From contig CAZIAL010000004.1 of the NCBI GenBank assembly GCA_964536965.1, forward strand, positions 66,263 to 130,262: a DNA stretch of 64,000 nt. The letters are read 5' to 3'. The notes under the pieces are model-generated. The model did no database searches and was not told the origin of the DNA. It worked only from the letters and a program-made list of their open reading frames with translations. The DNA comes from JACMQW01 sp964536965. Its GTDB lineage: Bacteria > Bdellovibrionota > UBA1018. This document shows, piece after piece, positions 1 to 7,285 of this stretch (position 1 is the stretch's first letter; every line of letters begins with the position of its first letter). The position numbers and the translations under genes are program-made.

Positions 1-2310
1 GTCACCGAGTCGGGCGGACGTCGCTGGGCTTCCGTCCCCCGCAGCGAATCCCGAACCCATGACGGTCTGGACCTGTCCGGATTGGTCGATCGTCCGGATT
101 CTTCCGCGCTCGAGGTAGTAGATCTGCCCGGTCGCGTCCGCGTACACATCGGACACGTCTATCGGGCAGTTCGCGGCTAATGTCCCGTCGGCGCAGCTGC
201 CATTGTTTCCGTTGCCGAGAATCGAAGAGAAGCTGTGGGTCACCGGATCGAGTTTGTATACTCGATTATCGTTTCGGCTAAATTCGTAGAGGGCTCCGTT
301 TCCCCCGATGGTTCGACCGGAGACGTAGTTGACGTTTCCCGGATAGGGTGCCGCGACCTGCAGCGGGCTCCCCGCCAGAAAAGTGCGGTACCGACCGTTG
401 TCGACCGATGGGCACGGGCCGGTATCGTGGAGAAGGTCGAGGGTAATCGAAGTGAGGGAGCTCGTGACGGGATCGTAGCTCGCGCCGATTCCATCCACGG
501 TGCAGAGAGTGATGTCTTGGCCCGCACTATAGGCCGTGCCGGTTCCGGAAAAAGTAAGCGTACTCACTTCTCCCGCGCCGGCGGCCGCATCGGGATCGTA
601 AACCCGAAAGGCGGGGGCGCTCGCCAGAGTCGCGGCCTGGACATTCTGGATATAGATCTTTCCGTCGGGCGTCGAAAAAAGCAGTTGCACTCGCTCCGCG
701 GCGGAAATCGTAGGGAGCTGGACGGCGAGCGGAGTTTCGACGGCGGCGGTGGAGCCCCCGCCGCCGATGATCGTCGTCAGGGTATTCAGCGCGGGATCAT
801 AGCGCCGGATGCGATCATAGTCGTAGATCAGCACGCGCCCCGCGGAGTCGAGCGCGAGCCGAACGGGGCGACGGAGAGTGGCCACCCCGGGTACGGCGCC
901 ATCAGTAATCACGCCGGACCGTGGGACGAGAAGTTCCTGGATGCCGGTGCTGGGGTTTATCCGGAGGAGTCCGCGATTCGCGTCGTTGAAGTAAACGACT
1001 CCCGCAGTCGATACGACAAAGCTTTGGGGGAAGAGCGAACTGCCGAACGAATTTTGGGTCGTGAACACCGCCGCTTCGGCGGATCCACCCGTTCCCGGAT
1101 CGGTCGAACCGGCGAGTTCGCGGAGGGTGGTGCCCACGTTCAAACCCGAGGTGCTTCGATAGGAAAGGCGGCCGTTCGTGTCGAGCGCGCCCACCCGAAT
1201 TCGGTAATAAGAACTGGTGGGTGAACTCGCCGTCCAGGTGTAACAGCCCGTTTCGGTGCCTGCGAGCGTGCAGCCCGCGCCTTGGGTGTTCGCAATATTC
1301 GCGACGATCGGAGTATAGTTCGAATCATCCGTGGTATAAAAAATCGAAATCGGAGTGGCTGTGAGCGTTCCCGCACTGCTCGCGTCCCATTTTATGTACA
1401 CGGTACTGCCCAGCGGAGCCGCGAGGTTGATCGCAACGTCGGAGGACGACGCGGTCACGCCAGACAGAACTGGAGGGGGGACGGGGGTGAAGGTGACCGA
1501 GTCGAGATCCTGTTCCGAAGTTCCCGCTCCCGCGTTGGTCAACGAAGAAATCAGGCCTGCTTCGTTCTTCGCCCAAGCGTAGACGGAATAGGCGCCGCCG
1601 GCGAAGCCCAAGCGGAAATTCGTATTCGGGGCGAAATTCTGCGTCGGTGCGATGGCGACCCAGCACGGATCCGCGGCGAGCGGCGCGACCGAAGAGTTGT
1701 ATTTCAAGCAATAAGCATTCACCTTCGCGGCGTCGTCGGTGACGTTAAAAGTGATGGAAACGTAATTGCTCAGAGTGGTTGCGACTCCCGAGTTCACGGA
1801 CATCTGGGAGGAAGCGAAGACAGGCGCAGTCGTGTCGAGAGCGAAATCGGAGTTAGAGCCTCCATATCCTTGGTTTCCCAGCAGATCGTAGGCGGCCACG
1901 CGGATGCGGGCACGGGCGGTGTCGATGGCGGGCGAGTTCCAAACGTAGCTTCCGTCGTTCGATTCGCCGCCCGCGATCAGAGTCCAAGAAATTTCTCCGT
2001 CTAGCGAGTAGTACAGAGAAATCGAATCGGGCCTGATTCCGTCGACGTCCGTGGCGGTCCATGTAATCGTCGTGGCGGTACCTCCGACGAGCGCGTCTCC
2101 GCCCAGATGGGAGGTGAGAGCAACGACGGGTGAAGAAGCATTCAGAGGCTCGAAAAGGTCGGAATTCAGCACCGAGGACGAGGACATGCGGAGGGCCCGA
2201 ATTTTTACGGAACAACCCAGAAATAGCGTCACGAGGCAAATCGCCGCGAGGTGCGGGATCACCCGGAAAAGGAAGCCGATGGTTGGTCGAAAACGTTCGA
2301 TTTCTAACAT
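1..2310 (-). CDS. Surface lipoprotein with NHL-like propeller repeats (C-terminus outside window)
   Basis: The reading frame is open from an ATG at 2310 to the window edge, 770 codons, so the stop lies before position 1. The N-terminus has a hydrophobic segment ending in the lipobox LFLGC near residue 33, which predicts a lipoprotein. Residues of about 55-330 look like Ig/fibronectin-type beta domains (TTITWTATDVDG, ALDTTAPVF). The part after about residue 420 has propeller-type blades such as LDSAGRVLIYDYDRIRRYDP and DATGQIYYLERGRIRTID, typical of NHL-repeat proteins. It is probably an outer-membrane-anchored binding protein; no enzymatic residues are visible. The insertion sequence at 2475 lies 164 bp upstream of its start, so its promoter region may be shortened or altered. 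Confidence 0.8.
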   Translation of the reverse strand, partial: MLEIERFRPTIGFLFRVIPHLAAICLVTLFLGCSVKIRALRMSSSSVLNSDLFEPLNASSPVVALTSHLGGDALVGGTATTITWTATDVDGIRPDSISLYYSLDGEISWTLIAGGESNDGSYVWNSPAIDTARARIRVAAYDLLGNQGYGGSNSDFALDTTAPVFASSQMSVNSGVATTLSNYVSITFNVTDDAAKVNAYCLKYNSSVAPLAADPCWVAIAPTQNFAPNTNFRLGFAGGAYSVYAWAKNEAGLISSLTNAGAGTSEQDLDSVTFTPVPPPVLSGVTASSSDVAINLAAPLGSTVYIKWDASSAGTLTATPISIFYTTDDSNYTPIVANIANTQGAGCTLAGTETGCYTWTASSPTSSYYRIRVGALDTNGRLSYRSTSGLNVGTTLRELAGSTDPGTGGSAEAAVFTTQNSFGSSLFPQSFVVSTAGVVYFNDANRGLLRINPSTGIQELLVPRSGVITDGAVPGVATLRRPVRLALDSAGRVLIYDYDRIRRYDPALNTLTTIIGGGGSTAAVETPLAVQLPTISAAERVQLLFSTPDGKIYIQNVQAATLASAPAFRVYDPDAAAGAGEVSTLTFSGTGTAYSAGQDITLCTVDGIGASYDPVTSSLTSITLDLLHDTGPCPSVDNGRYRTFLAGSPLQVAAPYPGNVNYVSGRTIGGNGALYEFSRNDNRVYKLDPVTHSFSSILGNGNNGSCADGTLAANCPIDVSDVYADATGQIYYLERGRIRTIDQSGQVQTVMGSGFAAGDGSPATSARLGD

Positions 2311-2474
2311 ACGTCCCACTTAAATCGCCTAATAAGATATATTCGCAAGATGGCGCGGGTAAATCTAGTGGGTCGAATGGGACCCCCCAGGTGGAAACTT
2401 GTCCGCTGGTTATGAACAGTTTAGGAGCCGAATCGCAGCGAAGATGTCGTTCCTGATCTCCAGAAAATCTCACG

Positions 2475-2503
2475 GGGCCGCGTCCCGTTAGTGGTGGAAA
2501 TTT
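2475..2503. repeat. IS left terminal inverted repeat
   Basis: GGGCCGCGTCCCG, four divergent positions, then TGGTGGAAA. It is the mirror image of 3905-3933 with four mismatches in 29 bases. Confidence 0.85.
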
Positions 2504-2506
2504 AAA

Positions 2507-2593
2507 AGAGGGTTTTCCAAGATGGGGTTGAACAAACCAACCATCAACAATCTTCTGCGGTTAGCGCCACGAAAGACCAAAGGAAAACCCTCT
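2507..2593 (+). promoter_or_regulatory. Inverted repeat covering the transposase ribosome-binding site
   Basis: AGAGGGTTTTCC at 2507-2518 is perfectly complementary to GGAAAACCCTCT at 2582-2593, just before the transposase ATG at 2595. The right arm contains the only Shine-Dalgarno-like sequence (GGAAAA region). A transcript entering from outside the IS would fold this 12-bp stem and hide the start, as described for other insertion sequences. A transcript starting inside the 63-base loop would lack the left arm and be translatable. The protective role is inference. Confidence 0.6.
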
Positions 2594-2594
2594 C

Positions 2595-3866
2595 ATGAAG
2601 AAAAGCATTACCGAAAAACTGTCCGCGCAGCTACCCGTTCCTGAAACTCTCGCCCTAGGAAACGCGTCGCTGATGGAGATCCTTCGTCACGGAGCGACAT
2701 CGCTTCTGAAGACCGCCATCGAGCAGGAAATCACGGCGCACCTCGGTCGAGCTCGTTACGCGCACTCAGCAGTCGACGGTGAGTCGAAAGGTTACCGAAA
2801 CGGCTACCGAGAAGCCCGAATCGACACGCCTTCGGGAGCGATCGTTTACGATCGGCAGCGGCTGGCCGGCGATCCCGAGTTCAAATCGAAAATTCGCCGG
2901 CCCCATATGCGGCGGCCCGAGGAATTTGATGCTGCGGTGGCCGAGATGTACGTCTCGGGCGTGTCGACGAGAAAAGTGAAGAAAGCGCTCCGCGCGGTTG
3001 CGGGTGATGACCTCCGCATGAGCCGCTCGACAGTGTCGCGAATCACGGAGCGGCTTCGCGCCGAATTCCGGGAGTGGAAGAAACGTGATCTCTCGGACCT
3101 AAAAGCCGCGTACGTCTTCGTCGACGCGATCCGGATCGGAATGCGGTTCGAGCGCACCCGGAAACAGGCCGTGCTCGTTGCCTACGCGACGCTGGAGTGC
3201 GGAAAATTCGAGACGATATCGATCGGCCTCGGAAACGAGGAGAGCAGCGACGTGTGGGAGAAGTTCATCGCTGACATGAAACTCCGAGGGCTGAAGGATC
3301 CGATCCTGGTCGTCTCCGACGGGAACCCCGGCCTCATCGGCGCGATCGAAAGATATTTCCCGACTGCGTACCGTCAGCGCTGCGTGAAACATAAAGTCGA
3401 TAACGTGATGGACTCGATCCCGAAGGAAAAATACGCCGAGGTTCGTCCGAAGCTTTCTCGGATTTTCTTCGGATCGACGAGCCTCGAGCAGGCGAAAACG
3501 GCTCTGGAAAAGTTTGTCCGGGAATACCGGAAAATTTACCCCCAGGCGGTCTCCCGGCTGTTAAACGACGTCGATCAAGCGCTGACTTTTTATCTCTTCC
3601 CGTCCGCGCATTGGCGCCGGATTCGGACGAGCAATAAACTCGAGCGGATGAACTTGGAGATTCGGAGACGGCTGAACGTCATCGGCCGTCATCCCTCCGA
3701 AGAAGGTTGCCTTGCGCTCGTTTATCAAACGACAAAACGTCATGCCGAGAGACAAAAGGCGTTCGGGAATGGAGATCTCGTGAAGAAACTTTGGGATCGC
3801 CTTCGAACCCAGAAGCTCGAGATGATTGCGCAGCTCGAACTTCCACTTGTCGATCAGGCGGCGTAA
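2595..3866 (+). CDS. IS256-family (Mutator-type) transposase
   Basis: 423 residues, close to the family's usual 390-420, so apparently full length. It catalyses cut-and-paste or copy-out transposition through an RNase H-like DDE core. The acidic residues are seen as FVDA near residue 176, VVSDGNPG near 240, and the glutamate in SNKLERMN near 345. The sequence HKVDNVM between the second and third acidic residues and the helical N-terminal DNA-binding part also fit. Translation starts at 2595, four bases after the inverted repeat that may hide its ribosome-binding site. There is no frameshift or premature stop, so the element may still be active. Confidence 0.95.
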   Translation: MKKSITEKLSAQLPVPETLALGNASLMEILRHGATSLLKTAIEQEITAHLGRARYAHSAVDGESKGYRNGYREARIDTPSGAIVYDRQRLAGDPEFKSKIRRPHMRRPEEFDAAVAEMYVSGVSTRKVKKALRAVAGDDLRMSRSTVSRITERLRAEFREWKKRDLSDLKAAYVFVDAIRIGMRFERTRKQAVLVAYATLECGKFETISIGLGNEESSDVWEKFIADMKLRGLKDPILVVSDGNPGLIGAIERYFPTAYRQRCVKHKVDNVMDSIPKEKYAEVRPKLSRIFFGSTSLEQAKTALEKFVREYRKIYPQAVSRLLNDVDQALTFYLFPSAHWRRIRTSNKLERMNLEIRRRLNVIGRHPSEEGCLALVYQTTKRHAERQKAFGNGDLVKKLWDRLRTQKLEMIAQLELPLVDQAA

Positions 3867-3904
3867 GAGTATTCACCCGATGCTCCCTCTGGGAAGACCT
3901 TCGA

Positions 3905-3933
3905 AAGTTTCCACCATTCTCGGGACGCGGCCC
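3905..3933. repeat. IS right terminal inverted repeat
   Basis: The reverse complement reads GGGCCGCGTCCCG, AGAA, TGGTGGAAA, matching the left end at 2475-2503. It marks the exact boundary with the truncated FGE-like gene. Confidence 0.85.
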
Positions 3934-4986
3934 TCGGCGCGGCCCGGGTGCGGGTGTATCGGAACCCTCCTTACACCCAATGGTATAGTCACCGGAGATA
4001 GCGGAGACATCTATTATTCGCGAAGAAACCTCACCTGTTACATAAATAATGCCGCCCCGGGTGCCAGTGGAACCGGCTGGGTTACTGCAAACACTGCAAG
4101 CCAGGCCCAACGCCAAGTTATGGGCTCAAGTCAACCCGGCCTACCGCCATTTGCCATGATTGATCAGGAAAAGAGCCAACACATTTGCAGTGGGCTCACC
4201 GTCGCGGGGATTGCGGGTACCAAGCGTTTGCTGCGTAGGAAGGAGCATTTCGCCGTCGCCGCATGGGATGCAAGCTTAAGTGATGCAACGATCACCACGA
4301 TGGAAATCGGGACCAGTCTTGACTCCACCTTTCACTGCAATTCAAGCTACGCATCTCCCCAGGGCAATTCGACTACCGATCTGAGCATCAGTAATCCGAG
4401 CATCGCTTTCGACAATTCCGAATACCCCGGCGCTGTGAATCGCGACACTCTCCCAGCCTGCCGCTTTGGCGACTGTATCTCGACAACTTCCGTCCATCGA
4501 TCCCTGCGAACGGGGAGTAATTCCACGCGCCTTTGCGTCTCCCGATACGGGGCCCAAGATGTGATCGGGAACGTGGTCGAGTGGACAAGTGATCAAATCA
4601 CTTGCAACGGGACGACGTGCGCCGGGTTAGCCTCGGGTGCTAATCCCATTGATCCGGCGAACGATGACTTCAGCGGAGTCAGTTTCGATAACGTCCAAGG
4701 ACCCACAACGACTAACACCGTTACGACCTGGGGCATTCTTCAGATCCCCATCGGCGTTCCAATCGTCGATCCCGGATTTTCTGGTGACGGAAAAGTTTCT
4801 CTGACCGCGGCCCAACTCCATGGAGATAACTTTTGGATCACAGTGGCGGCTTCTCTCCGAGGTGCCATCAACGGCGGGAGCTGGGGAACGGGATCTTTAT
4901 CTGGACGCCACGCCCTCCATCTTAGTCGCGCCCCCACCTACACAGATTCCCCGATCGGAATTCGGTGCGGGATCCCTGCCGAGTAA
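3934..4986 (+). pseudogene. FGE/SUMF1-fold lipoprotein, 5' truncated by the IS
   Basis: Coding begins exactly at the IS right end and runs 350 codons to a stop at 4986, with no start codon or signal peptide of its own. The C-terminal half has formylglycine-generating-enzyme-fold motifs: RYGAQDVIGNVVEWTSDQ followed by GGSWG, and a final RAPTYTDSPIGIRC. Cysteines in the frame (CYINN, ICSGL, LPACRFGDC) resemble FGE-like lipoproteins with many disulfides. The missing front would have held the signal peptide and first domain. The body has no stops, so the truncation may be recent. A fused frame beginning at 3826 inside the IS exists but would lack any export signal. Confidence 0.72.
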
Positions 4987-5072
4987 ATGAAAACTCAGGG
5001 TTACGTCCGCAGCGCAGGAATCAAAAGGAAGTTGGAAATTTCCAGCTCCCTTGAGAGGTCAAATTTTTTGCG

Positions 5073-5300
5073 ATGGAGTGTTCGACCAAGTTGACAAGTG
5101 GTGGGGGCTGTAAGGGTACAAGCGAACCATGCCCGCCGGTTGCGGTTCTCCGCTACGGCGAGCGATGGGTGAAGAAGAAGGTCGATTTTGCGGAGCTGGT
5201 AACCTTGCGACGATCGGGCCTGACGGTGCGCGAATGCGCTGCTCGCTTAGGCGTAGGAAAAACGACCGTCGTCATGGCGCTTCAGAAAGCGATGTCTTGA
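5073..5300 (+). CDS. Small helix-turn-helix protein, possible recombinase fragment
   Basis: 75 codons. Only the C-terminal 43 residues look protein-like: FAELVTLRRSGLTVRECAAR followed by LGVGKTTVVMAL. This resembles the helix-turn-helix found at the end of resolvase/invertase proteins and in small transposase-associated regulators. The first 30 residues are low-quality, and a GTG at 5169 could be the real start. It sits between the IS-damaged gene and a serine-recombinase block, so it may be debris of an earlier mobile element. An imperfect hairpin follows at 5308-5333. Function is unknown. Confidence 0.4.
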   Translation: MECSTKLTSGGGCKGTSEPCPPVAVLRYGERWVKKKVDFAELVTLRRSGLTVRECAARLGVGKTTVVMALQKAMS

Positions 5301-5371
5301 AAAGACGACGCCCCGGATTTGCATCCGAGGCGTATAGTCTATATTTCGCGTTTTGCGCGGATGATTAGGGT

Positions 5372-5623
5372 TTATTTAACAGGGTTTTTATAGAGAAGCT
5401 TAATTCCCGAAATCATTTTCCCTTGGATCTCGACCTTCGCCAGCGTCTTGGCTAGGTCAAGACAATTAGCTTCGTAAACTAGTTGCATGGGTTCGATTTC
5501 GTTATCGAGAATAAGCATGTTCGATGTCGTTTCGTATTGAACTATGCATTGCGTTTCCGAAATTTCACCTGCGAAAACACTTCCGCTCGCAAGAGCTAGG
5601 GGCAAGATAAATAAATTTTTCAT
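5372..5623 (-). CDS. Small secreted protein, unknown function
   Basis: The start at 5623 gives an 83-residue protein beginning MKNLFILPLALASGSVFAGE, a clean Sec signal peptide with cleavage after VFA. Upstream in-frame codons lack such a signal. The mature part of about 65 residues contains two cysteines (QCIVQYE and ANCLDLA) that could form a periplasmic disulfide, and ends KLLYKNPVK. It converges with the HTH fragment at 5300. The base composition is more AT-rich than most neighbours, which suits the accessory character of this block. I do not recognise the family. Confidence 0.6.
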   Translation of the reverse strand: MKNLFILPLALASGSVFAGEISETQCIVQYETTSNMLILDNEIEPMQLVYEANCLDLAKTLAKVEIQGKMISGIKLLYKNPVK

Positions 5624-5840
5624 GCCTAAAACATTCCATTGATCCGCATGCCTTGCAAGAGACAGCGCATCAGTCGCAGATAACGTGACCAAAGTCTTCG
5701 AGCGGAGGCTCGACCGCGATTTCTTCGTTTACCCGCGCACCCGAAACCGCGATCAGGCTGGCGGAGTTTGTAAACTTCGATCGCACTTGTAACGCATTGC
5801 ATTGCAAATAGGAAGCGGGTTTTTCCTTACCTATGTTCCT

Positions 5841-5872
5841 GCAAAACTATCGCAGCCCTGCGATAGTTTTGC
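5841..5872. repeat. Perfect 15-bp palindrome with 2-base loop
   Basis: GCAAAACTATCGCAG (5841-5855) is followed by CC and then its exact reverse complement (5858-5872). A diverged third arm, CTGCGATGGTTTTC, lies at about 5891-5904. The 371-bp stretch 5624-5994 holds no other feature I can support. There is no T-run, so it is not an obvious terminator. It could be an operator for the winged-helix protein starting at 5995, or an origin/recombination structure. Confidence 0.6.
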
Positions 5873-5994
5873 GTCTCAATACCCTCTCACTGCGATGGTT
5901 TTCTCCGCTCCTACTGTTGAAATTACTGAGTTTTTTAGAATCTCCCCGCTGGCATGCGCTTGCTTTCTCAATGGGCCAGGGGAGGAAGACCGAG

Positions 5995-6879
5995 ATGACC
6001 GTGATCGACCAGCTTTTAGAGGAGAGGAACGAATACGAACGAGGGTCGCTTTCGGAAGTGGGAGAAAAGATTCTTAGGCTCGTTCTCACCCGCGGCTTTG
6101 TGACCGCGAAAGACGTCGAGCATTACGTATGGCCAGGCGGAGTCTCTCGCTCCAATCTTTATCGGGCGCTTAGGCGCCTTGTTACTCGCGGACTCATCGA
6201 ACCCCTTCGAATGGAAGACGTTGGAGTGCTGGGATGGCGAGTGACGAAAGAAGTTCAGTCGCGGTTTTGCGAAATGGCCGGGCTAAGGGGAGCGGGACAG
6301 TATCGCCTTTTTTCGCTTCGCGATTCGCACGATCGGCACGTCCGCCGGGCGGCGGCACGGTTATCCGAGGAGGCGAAACCTGAGTTCATCGCGCATGAAG
6401 GCGCGATCCGAACCCACCTGCTTAGCCAAAAAGAACTTGAATATGGCGAGGTGAAAAATCTCGTCCCCGATCTTCTCATGGGACTGAAAGGAGATGGCGG
6501 AGACTTCCTGCGGATCGCTGTAGAGATCGAACTTAGCGCAAAAGGGAGGTCAAGAAGGAGAAATGCCTTCGACAATAAACTCACGACGCCGGAATGGAGC
6601 GGAGTCCTGTATCTGCTCGGAAATCGAATCGATCGAGATTCCTACCGATCGGACGCCCGTCATACGACGCGAACCTCCCATAAGATCATTCGCGCCAAAA
6701 CCCATCACCCCGTTCTCTTTGTGACGCTTGATGATTTCGATCGATTCGGGATCCAGGCGAAAGGGATCGGGATAACCGGAGAAAGCACGATCGCCGATTT
6801 CGTTATTACAGTCGGGTCACTCGGCGGAGCGAATGAATCCGGTCCGTGCTCCACCTCTCTCAACGTCAAGATGTCCTAA
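5995..6879 (+). CDS. Replication-relaxation-like winged-helix protein
   Basis: 294 residues from an ATG at 5995 that follows GGGGAGGAAG; codons further upstream overlap a palindrome and look non-coding. Residues of about 20-85 form a winged helix (LVLTRGFVTAKDVEHYVW, then SRSNLYRALRRLVTRGLI). The middle has NLVPDLLMGL and VEIELSAKGR, then a conserved-looking KLTTPEWSGVLYLLGN strand. This order (wHTH, then a PD...E.E core resembling a nuclease fold) matches the replication-relaxation family (PF13814-like) found on plasmids and integrative elements. Those proteins are thought to act in plasmid or element DNA processing. Assignment is from pattern only. It lies upstream of a serine recombinase and probably belongs to the same element. 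Confidence 0.55.
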   Translation: MTVIDQLLEERNEYERGSLSEVGEKILRLVLTRGFVTAKDVEHYVWPGGVSRSNLYRALRRLVTRGLIEPLRMEDVGVLGWRVTKEVQSRFCEMAGLRGAGQYRLFSLRDSHDRHVRRAAARLSEEAKPEFIAHEGAIRTHLLSQKELEYGEVKNLVPDLLMGLKGDGGDFLRIAVEIELSAKGRSRRRNAFDNKLTTPEWSGVLYLLGNRIDRDSYRSDARHTTRTSHKIIRAKTHHPVLFVTLDDFDRFGIQAKGIGITGESTIADFVITVGSLGGANESGPCSTSLNVKMS

Positions 6880-6933
6880 TTTTTGAATGGAATCGGCCGC
6901 TTGCCCAGGAAAATGGATTTCCATGCGAAGAGC

Positions 6934-6992
6934 GCCCGCACAGAGACCACCCACACTCCACGATGTTCCTTGTAGGTGGTCTCTGTGCGGGC
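6934..6992. repeat. Perfect 18-bp inverted repeat with 23-base loop
   Basis: GCCCGCACAGAGACCACC (6934-6951) pairs exactly with GGTGGTCTCTGTGCGGGC (6975-6992). It lies in the gap between the wHTH gene (end 6879) and the 7058 gene. No run of T follows on either strand, so it is a weak terminator candidate. Given the recombinase next door, it could be a recombination or regulatory site. Confidence 0.65.
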
Positions 6993-7057
6993 TTGGGAGC
7001 GGTTCCAAAAAGGCGGGCAAGCGGCCGAAGATGGTTGAGAGATTTTAGAGGGGTCTT

Positions 7058-7285
7058 ATGAAGGAATGGATCGGGAAATCGAAAAGCGTTCCAGTGGTTC
7101 TTTCGAATGACGATTTTGCAAAGCGTCTTGTTCGTGTGGCCGGAGCACTATATCCATATTGGACCAGCTCCGCGAATCTCAACTCTTTCTCACTCCATCT
7201 TCCAGAAACCGAAAACGTCGGAAGCCCGGCTTCCGAGGAAGTGAGTGAATGTGCTGAGAGCGAAAGAAACGAACCTGCGGCCTGA
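7058..7285 (+). CDS. Small hypothetical protein preceding the recombinase
   Basis: 75 residues starting at an ATG preceded by AGAGGGG. It overlaps the recombinase start (7245) by 41 bases in another frame, which suggests translational coupling. The sequence is hydrophilic with the core SVPVVLSNDDFAKRLVRVAG and an acidic tail (SEEVSECAESERN). No domain is recognisable. Short genes in this position in recombinase modules may be accessory factors, but nothing here proves it. Confidence 0.45.
   Translation: MKEWIGKSKSVPVVLSNDDFAKRLVRVAGALYPYWTSSANLNSFSLHLPETENVGSPASEEVSECAESERNEPAA

Larger units (their letters stand above)
2475..3933 (+). mobile_element. IS256-family insertion sequence
   Basis: The element is bounded by imperfect terminal inverted repeats at 2475-2503 and 3905-3933, matching at 25 of 29 positions; both begin GGGCCGCGTCCCG. 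It carries one transposase gene. The flanks do not repeat: the eight bases before 2475 are atctcacg and those after 3933 are tcggcgcg. IS256 elements normally leave an 8-9 bp target duplication, so this copy has probably suffered or caused an adjacent deletion. The gene to its right lacks its front, which agrees with that. Confidence 0.88.

Noticed and set aside
5096..5128. Possible second attachment site resembling the tRNA 3' end (TGGTGGG...CGAACC)
   Set aside because: The similarity needs several gaps and is no better than chance, so no direct repeat bounding the recombinase block could be shown.
5308..5333. Hairpin after the HTH fragment considered as a terminator
   Set aside because: One internal mismatch and no T-run follow; too weak to call.
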